Positions 1-7,891 of a stretch of DNA of 30,061 nucleotides are shown here, piece by piece; the stretch's first letter is position 1; every line of letters begins with the position of its first letter. The DNA lies in the IMG/VR virus record IMGVR_UViG_3300023278_000826, positions 1-30,061 of that record. One strand, given 5' to 3'. Under the pieces are notes generated by a model, which was not told the origin of the DNA, ran no database searches, and worked only from the letters and a program-made list of their open reading frames with translations. The position numbers and the translations under genes were made by a program. Source of the stretch: a virus.

Positions 1-15
1 CAGGAGATCAGCACC

Positions 16-129
16 ATGGTTATGGCTGATAAGGGAAACTGGTGCAGCCATCATGCGAACGGGTGTCCGCCTCCACCGGATCAACCTGATTTCTGCATGA
101 TGCTTTTCAAGGAAAGTTGTACCACCTAG
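16..129 (+). CDS. Cys/His-rich miniprotein (37 aa)
   Basis: A 37-residue reading frame begins at an ATG preceded by a good Shine-Dalgarno sequence (AGGAG at 2-6, nine bases before the start). The product has four cysteines (residues 10, 17, 27, 35) and an adjacent His-His pair (12-13), with a run of four prolines between the second and third cysteines. The CxHH...C...C...C spacing could bind a metal ion, but I recognise no family. The frame stays open to the left edge, so it could instead be the end of a longer gene. It lies upstream of the GNAT-like gene, separated from it by a strong hairpin. Function unknown. Confidence 0.4.
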   Translation: MVMADKGNWCSHHANGCPPPPDQPDFCMMLFKESCTT

Positions 130-151
130 CTCCAATGTTGATAGCACACGC

Positions 152-182
152 TGCCGGCGGGATTACAACATGCCCGCCGGCA
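152..182 (+). terminator. strong GC-rich hairpin, possible terminator without U-tract
   Basis: A perfect 10-bp inverted repeat (TGCCGGCGGG at 152-161 and its complement at 173-182) encloses an 11-base loop. It sits just after the miniprotein gene and 22 bases before the next start codon. No T-run follows on either strand, so it is not a textbook intrinsic terminator. It could block read-through, protect an RNA 3' end, or act as a protein-binding site. Confidence 0.4.
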
Positions 183-204
183 ATTCTACCAAAAGGCTTA
201 GAAC

Positions 205-969
205 ATGGCCGACGCAACCCAGTCAAGTCAGGGCATCACTTATCCGACCGATATGCTGCGGCAGCAATCCTTTGCGCCATCCGATCGCTATAGCGGAGAT
301 GTGCGAGACCTGCCACCGTGGCACGAAAGACCAGTATCCGCAACGGGAGACGCCGTTCGTTCGTTGGGTCGGTCCATGGGTTATTATAATTTCGATGAAC
401 GAACAAACGCAGCATTGATGCTTGCCAGCTTAATGTCTGGAGCGTCTAGTCCGGCTTGGCTTGGTGTCAAATCGGTTGGCCAAGCGGCAAGAATGACGCC
501 GTATCTAAAGCCTGATGCAAAAATGGAAAACGGAGTTCAGTTTTTCATTCCGCAAGCAGGCAGGATAACAGCCGCCGTTGATCATGATAACGGCCTCGTT
601 GGGGTTGGTGGAGCATATGTTCAAGATGCCTTGCAAGGCCAAGGCTACGGCAAAGCACTCTACAAGGCCGCTGTCGACCATGCTCACGGCCTTGGTTATC
701 CGCTTACCAGCGATATGTCAGTATCGAGCAAGGCAGCTCGAATGTATGAAGGAATGGCACGACGTGGCTACGATGTTGAAAAATTACCAGGGAGCACCAA
801 GTGGCACGCGTCCAAAGATAGATGGGGTTGGGATGCGCCTGATGGGCATCAAGGCCAAAGGGGCGTGTTTACAGTCAATATGCCGCCGCGTGCATCCGGC
901 GGTCCCGTCAATGATCCATTTCTTCAAGCCCTACATCTCGCTATGCTGTACGCCAACCACCGGCAGTAA
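205..969 (+). CDS. GNAT-fold acetyltransferase-like phage protein
   Basis: This 254-residue protein has an unrecognised N-terminal part (about 1-105) and a GNAT-like core (about 110-195). The core holds the acetyl-CoA pyrophosphate loop signature QGQGYG at 144-149, followed by the helix ALYKAAVDHA and a later MYEGMARRGYDVE strand-helix pattern typical of the end of a GNAT fold. GNAT enzymes transfer an acyl group from acyl-CoA to an amine. Diverged copies of this fold occur as modules in phage polyvalent proteins near terminase and portal genes. The C-terminus carries an RASGGPV motif shared with several other proteins in this window. A weak AAAGG precedes the start. The nuclease gene starts five bases downstream. 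The substrate is unknown, and catalysis cannot be assumed. Confidence 0.65.
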   Translation: MADATQSSQGITYPTDMLRQQSFAPSDRYSGDVRDLPPWHERPVSATGDAVRSLGRSMGYYNFDERTNAALMLASLMSGASSPAWLGVKSVGQAARMTPYLKPDAKMENGVQFFIPQAGRITAAVDHDNGLVGVGGAYVQDALQGQGYGKALYKAAVDHAHGLGYPLTSDMSVSSKAARMYEGMARRGYDVEKLPGSTKWHASKDRWGWDAPDGHQGQRGVFTVNMPPRASGGPVNDPFLQALHLAMLYANHRQ

Positions 970-974
970 TCACA

Positions 975-1373
975 ATGACAAAGAAACCAACCAAACCAGA
1001 GCCATCCGAGCTTCAAATCCACATCGCCGTTGTTCAGCACCTCAAGTTCCGTGCCCGCAAAGGTGTGCTGTGGTTCCACGCTGCAAACGGCGAGCTAAGA
1101 ACCAAGCGCGACGCTGCCAAGCTCAAAGCCATGGGCGTTACTCCTGGTATTCCTGATATCGTCATGATTGCAGATGGAAAGACTTACGGCCTTGAACTAA
1201 AAACGAAAAAAGGTCGCCTTTCCCCAGAACAGCAATCCATGCTAGAGACATTCCAGAATGTCGGAGCATTGTCAGCAGTCGCCTATGGGCTTGACGCCGC
1301 AATCTCTATTCTTGATGCGTGGGGTATTCTACAAGACAGCAAGTCGCCGAAGATGTGCGAATGCTTTAACTGA
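975..1373 (+). CDS. VRR-NUC domain nuclease
   Basis: The 132-residue protein matches the VRR-NUC branch of the PD-(D/E)xK nucleases. The PGIPD motif supplies Asp61, and the following ELKTKKG strand supplies Glu74 and Lys76, the metal-binding and catalytic set. An upstream GxxTxKRDAAKLKAMG segment and the downstream LSPEQQ helix also fit. Almost the whole protein is this single domain, the usual size for the phage stand-alone form, so it appears intact. Family members act on branched or flap DNA and are often compared with Holliday-junction resolvases. Its place just before the terminase genes suggests resolving replicated or recombining DNA before packaging, or acting on host DNA; this is inference. 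Confidence 0.85.
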   Translation: MTKKPTKPEPSELQIHIAVVQHLKFRARKGVLWFHAANGELRTKRDAAKLKAMGVTPGIPDIVMIADGKTYGLELKTKKGRLSPEQQSMLETFQNVGALSAVAYGLDAAISILDAWGILQDSKSPKMCECFN

Positions 1374-1386
1374 CGAAGGTAGCGCC

Positions 1387-1629
1387 ATGACACCGTATGA
1401 GAATGCCATAGCGCTGGCTCGATACTATGCAGACGGTGGGGCTGTGTCCGATGACGGCCTAGAGCCGTGGTACTCCAAGCTGCGGCGCGAACGCTGGACT
1501 TGGTGTGCTAGACTATTACACGGCTGGCATTCCAAGCACGATGGCAGGTCTCGTGAACGGGGCAATTCCAGGTCAGCCACTCGGCGGCATAAGCGAAGCC
1601 AAGCGAGCCGCGTCGGATGCTCATTCTGA
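1387..1629 (+). pseudogene. out-of-frame N-terminal part of the ART polyvalent gene
   Basis: Translation should start here: ATG 1387 follows a GAAGG Shine-Dalgarno at 1375-1379, seven bases away. The first 35-40 residues look like a real phage protein and include a YADGGAVSDDG segment resembling the GG-x-V motif found elsewhere in the window. After about codon 37 the translation turns into Arg/Ser-rich text typical of a wrong frame. The adjacent frame, open from 1463, carries a convincing continuation (LDYYTAGIPSTMAGLVNG). Moving forward by one base between about 1463 and 1505 would join them. The cause could be an indel, an assembly error, or programmed +1 frameshifting. A genuine separate 80-residue protein is less likely. 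Confidence 0.5.
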
Positions 1630-2803
1630 TGCAGCCAAGATGTTCGGTCGTGATGTTCTCGGCGGTGCTGAAATTCCAATCATGGGCATGACAGCAATGC
1701 CTGCATTCCGACGTATGTCAGCGCCATCGCGGGCCGCAGAAGGACTAGAACGCGGCACGGCGGCGGCATCTGCGACTGAAGTTCAGCCAGGCATCCGCGC
1801 CTATCACGGCAGCCCGCATGATTTCGATCGGTTCAGCATGGACAGAGTGGGGTCAGGTGAAGGTGCGCAGGCGTATGGGCATGGGCTGTATTTTGCAGAA
1901 AAAGAGGGCGTTGCGAGAAGTTATCGCGATGCCCTGGCGGATAGAGGATTGCCAATTGGGAATGGGCCAATACCATACCGCAACGGTCGTCCAATACAAG
2001 GAGAGCCCGATAGCGTTAACCAGGCAATAGCATTGATCGAAAAACACGGCGGCGATACGCAAAAGGCTCTTGACGAAGTCAACATAGAGGCCATGGCAAG
2101 GCAGAAAGCTGTAATTGAAGCAAGAGACGCTGAGGAATCATTTTTTCCATGGAAAAGGCGTCCTTTTGATATGAAGTTGATTGAAGAAAGGAATAAAATT
2201 CACAATATCGCTCAAGCCCTGGAAAACTCTATTAGAGATAAAACTAAATTGGAATTAAGAGAACGCCCGAAGGGGCACATGTACGAAGTCAACATCAACG
2301 CCCACCATGATCATTTCCTCGACTGGGACAAGCCGGTTGGGCAGCAGCATTGGCTTGTAGATGACATGGCGGGACAGCATTTGCCGCCGACAAAGTATGA
2401 ATACGAAGTTGGTTCTCACTATCTCACGCCAAAGCGGTTCAAAACAGAAGCCGACGCCAAAAATTACGCTTCCGGTCATCGCGGGGCCACGGTAACGCCG
2501 CGAGAACTTGGACCAGATATGTTCACCGGGAAAGACATCTGGGAGCATATCAATAAGGGAAAACCGGAAGCTGGCGCAAAGGCCCTTCGCGAAGCCGGCA
2601 TCCCCGGCATTAAATACCTAGACCAAGGCTCCCGCACCGCTGGTGAAGGTTCGCGCAACTACGTCGTGTTCGACGACAACCTAATCTCGATCCTTCGCAA
2701 GTACGGCCTGCTTGGCATGGCTGGTGGCGCTGCATCCATGTACGGTTCAAGTCCATCAGACGCAAATCCAGCAAAATACGAATTTCGCGCGCCGGAGCAA
2801 TGA
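1505..2803 (+). CDS. ADP-ribosyltransferase-like (ART) polyvalent protein
   Basis: The main body is 432 residues if it begins at GTG 1505, which has no good Shine-Dalgarno; the natural start is probably ATG 1387 in the neighbouring frame. After a helical N-terminal part, residue 98 onward shows the signature of ART-like domains in phage polyvalent proteins: AYHGSPHDFDRF, then GEGAQAYGHGLYFAE. It closes with IPGIKYLDQGSR and NYVVFDDNLISILRKYG near residues 365-405. The YHG and GLYF elements correspond to the NAD-binding His and Tyr of the H-Y type of ART. Such domains are predicted to modify host proteins or nucleic acids using NAD. A charged segment of about 170-255 interrupts the core. Activity is unproven. 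Confidence 0.75.
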   Translation: MLDYYTAGIPSTMAGLVNGAIPGQPLGGISEAKRAASDAHSDAAKMFGRDVLGGAEIPIMGMTAMPAFRRMSAPSRAAEGLERGTAAASATEVQPGIRAYHGSPHDFDRFSMDRVGSGEGAQAYGHGLYFAEKEGVARSYRDALADRGLPIGNGPIPYRNGRPIQGEPDSVNQAIALIEKHGGDTQKALDEVNIEAMARQKAVIEARDAEESFFPWKRRPFDMKLIEERNKIHNIAQALENSIRDKTKLELRERPKGHMYEVNINAHHDHFLDWDKPVGQQHWLVDDMAGQHLPPTKYEYEVGSHYLTPKRFKTEADAKNYASGHRGATVTPRELGPDMFTGKDIWEHINKGKPEAGAKALREAGIPGIKYLDQGSRTAGEGSRNYVVFDDNLISILRKYGLLGMAGGAASMYGSSPSDANPAKYEFRAPEQ

Positions 2804-2856
2804 ACGAAACATAACCCATCAACAAAAGGGCGGACATACATTCCGCAGTTATTCCA

Positions 2857-3423
2857 ATGCCAGCCAAGGCAAAGACTAAGAAGAAATCCAAGGATAAAAA
2901 GACAGTCAAAGCACAAGCAACAGAGAAGCGACAAGTTGGTCGCCCAAGTGCTTACAAGCCTGAGTATGCCGAGCAAGCAAAAAAGCTCATTCTGCTTGGC
3001 GTAACTGATGATGAAATGGCCGGTTTCTTTGGTGTTATTAAACAGACCATCTACAACTGGCGGAAAGAATTTCCAGAATTTTTAGACCCCGTTGCTTATA
3101 AATCGATTTCTGACGCCGAAGTTGCCGCCAGCGCGCACAAACTTGCTACTGGTTACGACTATGAAGTTGAACGAGTAATTGGCAAGGGCGATAACGCCAA
3201 GGTTGTCAAGATCAAGGCGCATGTGCCCGCTAATCCGGTTGCCCAACAGCATTGGCTTCGCAACCGTCGTCGCAAGGAATGGGGCGATACCAAGCAGGTT
3301 GAGGTCGGCGGTCCTGGCGAGTTCGACCAGATGGACGTTGACCAGCTTCGTGACTTTATCCTTGCGGAACAGGAAGCTATCGGTCTGTATGACGCCGAGC
3401 CGGGCAGTGATGCGCTTAATTAA
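2857..3423 (+). CDS. terS: terminase small subunit
   Basis: The 188-residue protein has a Lys-rich N-terminal tail (1-25), then VGRPSAYKPEYAEQAKKL and a helix-turn-helix at about 49-70 (LLGVTDDEMAGFFGVIKQTI, then YNWRKEF). This is the usual DNA-recognition arrangement of small terminase subunits. The middle (about 85-140) is typical of the family, and the acidic C-terminus may contact the large subunit, whose gene follows. The small subunit binds the packaging site on concatemeric DNA and regulates the motor. Initiation looks unusual: the only Shine-Dalgarno-like sequence (AAAAGGG at 2824-2830) is 26 bases from the ATG, but a 5-bp hairpin (2830-2834 with 2842-2846) lies between them and would shorten the distance. 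Confidence 0.85.
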   Translation: MPAKAKTKKKSKDKKTVKAQATEKRQVGRPSAYKPEYAEQAKKLILLGVTDDEMAGFFGVIKQTIYNWRKEFPEFLDPVAYKSISDAEVAASAHKLATGYDYEVERVIGKGDNAKVVKIKAHVPANPVAQQHWLRNRRRKEWGDTKQVEVGGPGEFDQMDVDQLRDFILAEQEAIGLYDAEPGSDALN

Positions 3424-3426
3424 ACT

Positions 3427-3455
3427 ACAATTGCAGCGTTTTTAGCAAATATAAT
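3427..3455 (+). promoter_or_regulatory. possible promoter upstream of the large terminase gene
   Basis: A perfect TATAAT lies at 3450-3455 in an AT-rich gap of 121 bases between the terminase genes. No convincing -35 box sits 16-18 bases upstream; the best TTG-type box (TTGCAG at 3431) is only 13 bases away, and there is no extended -10 TG. It may be a weak promoter or chance. Confidence 0.25.
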
Positions 3456-3544
3456 TCGGTAGCATATGAAATACGTTGGGTAATCTCCCGGCTAAACACT
3501 TTCAAAACCCCAAAACAACCACATGGGAACGAAATAATTTTCTA

Positions 3545-5230
3545 ATGTCAGACCTTCGCCCCCGTCTCATCCAACTCGCAAAGGCTAAAAAAGCACTGCG
3601 GATGAAGCTGGAGAAGGAACATCTTGAGGGGAGTTTGATCGAGTTCTATCGGGCAGCATGGCATGTCATTGATCCAGCTGCCTATCAGGATAACTGGCAC
3701 CTAGATGCGATTGCAGAACATCTGGAGGCTGTGGCGCGCGGTCAAATTCGAAAACTATGCGTGAACTTACCGCCTAGGCATTCCAAGACGATCCTATGCA
3801 GCGTGGCGTTCAATGCCTGGATTTGGTGCCAGAAGCCGGACGAGCGCTATCCTTTGCTTGGTCCGGGCTCGCGGTTCATGTGCTTGTCGTATGGCGACGA
3901 CTTGGCGATGGACAATTCCGTTCTCACGCGGCGTTTGATCGAAAGCCCGTGGTATCAAGAGCGGTGGGGCGATCGTGTCGCCATCCACAAGGATCAGGAC
4001 GCTAAAGGCAAGTTTGATACCACATCTGGCGGCACTCGAATATCTGGATCGTTCAGAGGAACGGTGACGGGTCGCGGCGCTGGCATTCGCGTCTATGACG
4101 ATCCGCACAAGATGGATGAGGTCGAAAGCCAAACTCAACGCGAACGGGTCTTGACGCTCTACAATACGACACTCAAATCTCGCGTGAATGACCCGCGAAC
4201 GTCTGCTGAAGTGTTGGTGGCACAGCGTGGTCATCAGGATGATTTGTCCAGCGTGTTTTTGAACGACCCGGAAACCGTGCACCTCAACTTGCCAGCCGAG
4301 TACGATACAACTCGGCATTGCGTGACATCGCTTGGATGGGAAGACCCGCGTACCTACGATGGTGAGTTGCTATGGGCTGATCGATGGGGACCAAAAGAGC
4401 TAGCACAGTATAAGCTCAACCCATACGAATGGGCGGCACAGTGGCAACAGCAGCCGACACCACGCGGTGGCGGATTGATCCATGAAGAATGGTTCCAGCC
4501 GCATGAGGTCCGTAGGGGCGACGGCGGAATGCTACGGTTTATCCCAGAGGTCAAGCCGCTGTATGTGCTGGCGTCGCTCGATACGGCGTTCAGCGAGAAA
4601 GAAACGGCCGACTACAGCGCCCTGACGATTTGGGTTGTTCACGAAGACCCAATCACGAAGCACCGCAAGATTTTGCTTGCCGACGCTTGGCAGAAGCGGC
4701 TGCCTGAATTGAGCGGCGAGACGGTCGAACGCGAAGACGGCGAAAGTGAAATTTCATGGAAGAAACGCCAGCAAGCCAAGTGGGGACTTGTCGAGTGGGT
4801 TGGCTATTCCTGTAAGCGCCGTCGCGTTAATCAGTTGATCATCGAGAACAAAAATCGTGCACCCGATGTTGTGCGCGCCATCAAACGACTGTTCGCGGAT
4901 CGAGATTTTGGCGTCCAAGCCATCAACATCCACGGCGACAAGCGTTCGCGCGCCAGTGCAATAGTTGATATTTTTACGGACGGCATGGTTCATGCGCCAG
5001 CCGTGATTACCAAGAATGACGACGTTCAATTTCTTGATTGGGCGTCCAACGCCATGCAAGCAATTTGCTCCTACCCGCACGGGTCACATGATGACTTGCT
5101 TGATGCAATGACATTGGGATTGAAGTATCTTCGAGACAACGGTTGGGCCATCCGCAAAGACGAACACAAGGCCGATGAGCTTGCAAGATCGCAGCATCAG
5201 AGCCAACGAGATGCCTTGTATCCCGTCTGA
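3545..5230 (+). CDS. terL: terminase large subunit
   Basis: This is the ATP-driven DNA-packaging motor and headful or cos nuclease. The N-terminal ATPase shows the atypical Walker A CVNLPPRHSKT near residues 72-82 and a Walker B-like VYDDPHK near 182-188. The C-terminal RNase H-like nuclease shows LASLDTAF near 342-349, IIENKNRAP near 432, and the SHDDLLDAM acidic pair near 514-522. At 561 residues it has normal family length and appears intact. I chose ATG 3545 (MSDLRPRLIQ) over TTG 3476 because conserved-looking sequence begins there; neither has a strong ribosome-binding site. It acts with the small terminase upstream and the portal at 9143. Confidence 0.93.
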   Translation: MSDLRPRLIQLAKAKKALRMKLEKEHLEGSLIEFYRAAWHVIDPAAYQDNWHLDAIAEHLEAVARGQIRKLCVNLPPRHSKTILCSVAFNAWIWCQKPDERYPLLGPGSRFMCLSYGDDLAMDNSVLTRRLIESPWYQERWGDRVAIHKDQDAKGKFDTTSGGTRISGSFRGTVTGRGAGIRVYDDPHKMDEVESQTQRERVLTLYNTTLKSRVNDPRTSAEVLVAQRGHQDDLSSVFLNDPETVHLNLPAEYDTTRHCVTSLGWEDPRTYDGELLWADRWGPKELAQYKLNPYEWAAQWQQQPTPRGGGLIHEEWFQPHEVRRGDGGMLRFIPEVKPLYVLASLDTAFSEKETADYSALTIWVVHEDPITKHRKILLADAWQKRLPELSGETVEREDGESEISWKKRQQAKWGLVEWVGYSCKRRRVNQLIIENKNRAPDVVRAIKRLFADRDFGVQAINIHGDKRSRASAIVDIFTDGMVHAPAVITKNDDVQFLDWASNAMQAICSYPHGSHDDLLDAMTLGLKYLRDNGWAIRKDEHKADELARSQHQSQRDALYPV

Positions 5231-5267
5231 GCATATCAATTCATCGCCATTCGAACGGGACCATCCA

Positions 5268-5459
5268 ATGGTGCACCAAGAGATTGAAGACCTCGCTAGA
5301 TATCTATGCAAGCGGGACGGGCAAGACCCTGATGCTGTTGTGTTCTTGCGGCTTCCGCACGGCAAGAAAAAGCAGGAAGTTCTATGGCGCTTGTACGTTT
5401 CTGTTGCGCGCGGGGTGCACTTGGTGCATGCTGAACCTGCTAGCTATTCGGTGAATTGA
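5268..5459 (+). CDS. small hypothetical protein
   Basis: A 63-residue product starts at ATG 5268, preceded by CGGGA seven bases away. An upstream ATG at 5211, inside the terminase gene, would give a longer form. The sequence is helical and charged, with a strand-like AVVFLRLP and a KKKQEVLWRLY segment. No family is recognised. It is tucked between the large terminase and the polyvalent gene, whose ATG lies just after its stop codon, so the two are probably translationally coupled. Confidence 0.5.
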   Translation: MVHQEIEDLARYLCKRDGQDPDAVVFLRLPHGKKKQEVLWRLYVSVARGVHLVHAEPASYSVN

Positions 5460-5461
5460 CG

Positions 5462-7834
5462 ATGGCCAACAATGATGATTTTGACGTATTCGCCAACGCT
5501 CTTGCAACGGCGCGTCGATACAATGATCTATCGCAGCCGGAAGGCCCTTCGACGGTTGATCTGAATGCGGGACTTGGCACGGATCGACCTGCGACATTGA
5601 GCGGCGTCGGATCACGTCTAGGCTCTATGCGATCGACGCCAGAACAGCAAGACGCGTTTCATCAGCGGTTCATGGAAGCCAGGGACAAGCCGACGTTGGG
5701 CGGAAAGTTGCTTGGCGCGATCAATGGCATCAATGACACTGAACTTGGCAAGTCGACGATGACAGGTCGAGCACTTGGCATGTTTGGCAGCGATGACAGC
5801 GGAGATCGGGCGCGCACGCCATGGGCCGATGCGGTCATGTCGACGGCACACATGCCACATCGATTTGGCGATGCAGTGTATGACGCAGGCGAGCTGATTT
5901 ACGACGCCGTGACAAAGCCGTTTGCTCAACGTGGCGACAGGACAGAAGAAGGCTCAATCGATACAAACGAAATGATGTATCCAGAGTTGGGACGGCGTGG
6001 GATCGGCTTTGCTGGCACTCTTGCACTTGTTGCTGGCGCACTGGCACGACCGGCGCAAGGTGTTGGTATCTTTGCAGGACGGACAGCTAAGACAGCAGAT
6101 CATGCGGCGCTCGCCAAAGCAGAAGCTATGGCTGCGGACAATGTTCCGCGTGGGCGCATATGGGGCGAGACTGGACAGTTTCGAGCCATGGACGGCGAAT
6201 GGCTGCACGAGATCGATGATAGCAAGATGAGGCTGCACAACGTTCCAACGAAGTTCGAAGAACCGAAAACAGCGCACGCCGAGCATGGCCGTCCAATTCT
6301 TGATCTTGTCGATCACTCCAAATTTTTCGATGCGTATCCAGACGAAAGCGGGTTGGCAGCCCAGCGCATCAACGGGACGAGCCGCACGGGTTGGAATGGA
6401 ATGTTCGTCAAGGACAGGGGTATTGCATACAACGCAGCCATGCCGGATGGCGGTAGGTCGACGGTGTTGCATGAATTAGATCATGTTGCCCAAAACAGAG
6501 ACAAAAGGTGGACGGGTCCAGGATACGATAGAACAAATCCAGATGGGTACGACATATACCATCGATCCCATCCGGAAGTCGAAGCCCGTGCCGTCCAAGC
6601 CCGTCGCGATCTCACACCAGAACAACGTTCAGCCCGTCCACCATGGGAAGACTACGACGTTCCTGAAAGCCAACAGATTGTAAGGTTCAACTCCAACGGT
6701 GACAAAGCAACTCTTCCAGGAACAGTCCTAAGCCAAGCGTCTAAAGACCTTCCTATGAACCATCCCATGGATACGCGCACGCCCAAATTTGTTGAGCGTG
6801 GATACCATGGAACAGATGAATACGGCATCTTGAATGTTCCCATGAATGAGCGTGTGGAAAACGGTATTGGCCCATGGGGAACAAGTAACGCAAAGGTTGC
6901 AGAGACCTATGCTAACATTGGTAATTCCCCCGCCATTGTTCCTGTTGAGTATAGGTTTGACAATCCGCGCGTGATTGAAGGCCATGGGAGGCGGTTTGGC
7001 GTCAGAACTGACCGGCACGGCATTAACTCAGACATTGAGGCCGCGATGGCGCGTGATGCTGGGCATGATGGGCTGGTGATCCGCAACATGCGTGATGCGG
7101 CAGGTTCCGACCTCACCATGGCTGATACATACGCGCCGCTAAAGCCTGGAACCGCTTACAACTCATTGACCGGCGATCTGCTGTACTCCAACGGTGACAA
7201 AGCTACCATTCCAGGAACACTTATCTCTCAATCCAGTCGTGATCCAATAGAGAGAGGATTGGCAGTGGCGCGTAACGTCGACAGTCTCGGATACTATTCA
7301 CAAGCTCTTGAAGCAGCAAAAGGCTTGAAGCAAGCCAAAGGCACGCCAGAGCAGATGCTTGCCATGCTCAAGAAATCAGGTGTGAAGGATGCGGAGATCG
7401 AAGCGACGGAGCTCCGCAAGATGTTGGCCGATAATCCGTCGATCACACGAGACGATATCGTCAAGCACCTGGAGGGGAATAGGGTTAGGCTGAGTGAAAA
7501 GGAGTACGCTGCGCCCGACATGGAAGCGCTGAACAACGCGTCGAGGATGTATCACGGCGAACAGTATTCCGAACTAGGCCACGATCAGCAACGCATGATC
7601 AGAGACGAGTTGGGGGCGTCAAGCAGCGCACCAAAGTGGTCCGCCCATTCTCTCGATCCATCCAACCCGACATATAGAGAAACAGTACTGCATCTGCCGG
7701 AGAATGTAGACAAATCAGGGATTGAAGCCGCACTCAAGAAATTCGACGCAAGCATGTTGGATAAATACGGACAGGATTGGCGTTTCAAAATGTCAATTCA
7801 AGATGGTGAACTCCGTACAGATCTAATGAAATGA
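5462..7834 (+). CDS. large polyvalent protein, N-terminal part (zincin-like and ART-like domains)
   Basis: The 790 residues read as several modules. A region near 150-200 is hydrophobic and Ala-rich. Residues about 215-265 (TADHAALAKAEAMA, then GRIWGETGQF) match the entry segment of a polyvalent-associated domain. That domain continues into a metallopeptidase-like core with HELDH (HExxH) at 337-341. An ART-like domain starts at GYHGT (447-451) and runs to about 560, flanked by two near-identical linkers, SNGDKATLPGT near 417 and SNGDKATIPGT near 577. A KGTPEQMLAMLKKSGV segment follows near 626. The frame stops at TGA 7832-7834, but the same frame continues at once with the expected next domain, so this is probably two thirds of a 1,120-codon gene. 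Proteins of this class are thought to act in the newly infected cell. Confidence 0.75.
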   Translation: MANNDDFDVFANALATARRYNDLSQPEGPSTVDLNAGLGTDRPATLSGVGSRLGSMRSTPEQQDAFHQRFMEARDKPTLGGKLLGAINGINDTELGKSTMTGRALGMFGSDDSGDRARTPWADAVMSTAHMPHRFGDAVYDAGELIYDAVTKPFAQRGDRTEEGSIDTNEMMYPELGRRGIGFAGTLALVAGALARPAQGVGIFAGRTAKTADHAALAKAEAMAADNVPRGRIWGETGQFRAMDGEWLHEIDDSKMRLHNVPTKFEEPKTAHAEHGRPILDLVDHSKFFDAYPDESGLAAQRINGTSRTGWNGMFVKDRGIAYNAAMPDGGRSTVLHELDHVAQNRDKRWTGPGYDRTNPDGYDIYHRSHPEVEARAVQARRDLTPEQRSARPPWEDYDVPESQQIVRFNSNGDKATLPGTVLSQASKDLPMNHPMDTRTPKFVERGYHGTDEYGILNVPMNERVENGIGPWGTSNAKVAETYANIGNSPAIVPVEYRFDNPRVIEGHGRRFGVRTDRHGINSDIEAAMARDAGHDGLVIRNMRDAAGSDLTMADTYAPLKPGTAYNSLTGDLLYSNGDKATIPGTLISQSSRDPIERGLAVARNVDSLGYYSQALEAAKGLKQAKGTPEQMLAMLKKSGVKDAEIEATELRKMLADNPSITRDDIVKHLEGNRVRLSEKEYAAPDMEALNNASRMYHGEQYSELGHDQQRMIRDELGASSSAPKWSAHSLDPSNPTYRETVLHLPENVDKSGIEAALKKFDASMLDKYGQDWRFKMSIQDGELRTDLMK

Positions 7835-7891
7835 CATCTTGGTTTAGACTTTCGTTCCGGTCATTTCCCCGAGCCCAACATAGTAGGTCAC

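Noticed and set aside
578-1156. 192-codon plus-strand ORF overlapping the GNAT and nuclease genes
   Set aside because: It overlaps two well-supported genes in another frame and its translation is rich in Arg, Cys and His without any domain.
3431-3455. TTGCAG with TATAAT as a standard sigma-70 promoter
   Set aside because: The spacer is only 13 bases, too short for a usual promoter; listed only as a low-confidence -10 element.
3794-4318. 174-codon minus-strand ORF inside the large terminase gene
   Set aside because: Fully covered by the terminase ATPase domain on the other strand; a frame shadow.
7832-7834. Genome-wide reassignment of TGA to a sense codon
   Set aside because: Several intact-looking genes (VRR-NUC, ART protein, large terminase, GroES-like, scaffold) end at TGA at natural protein ends, so TGA is a normal stop here.
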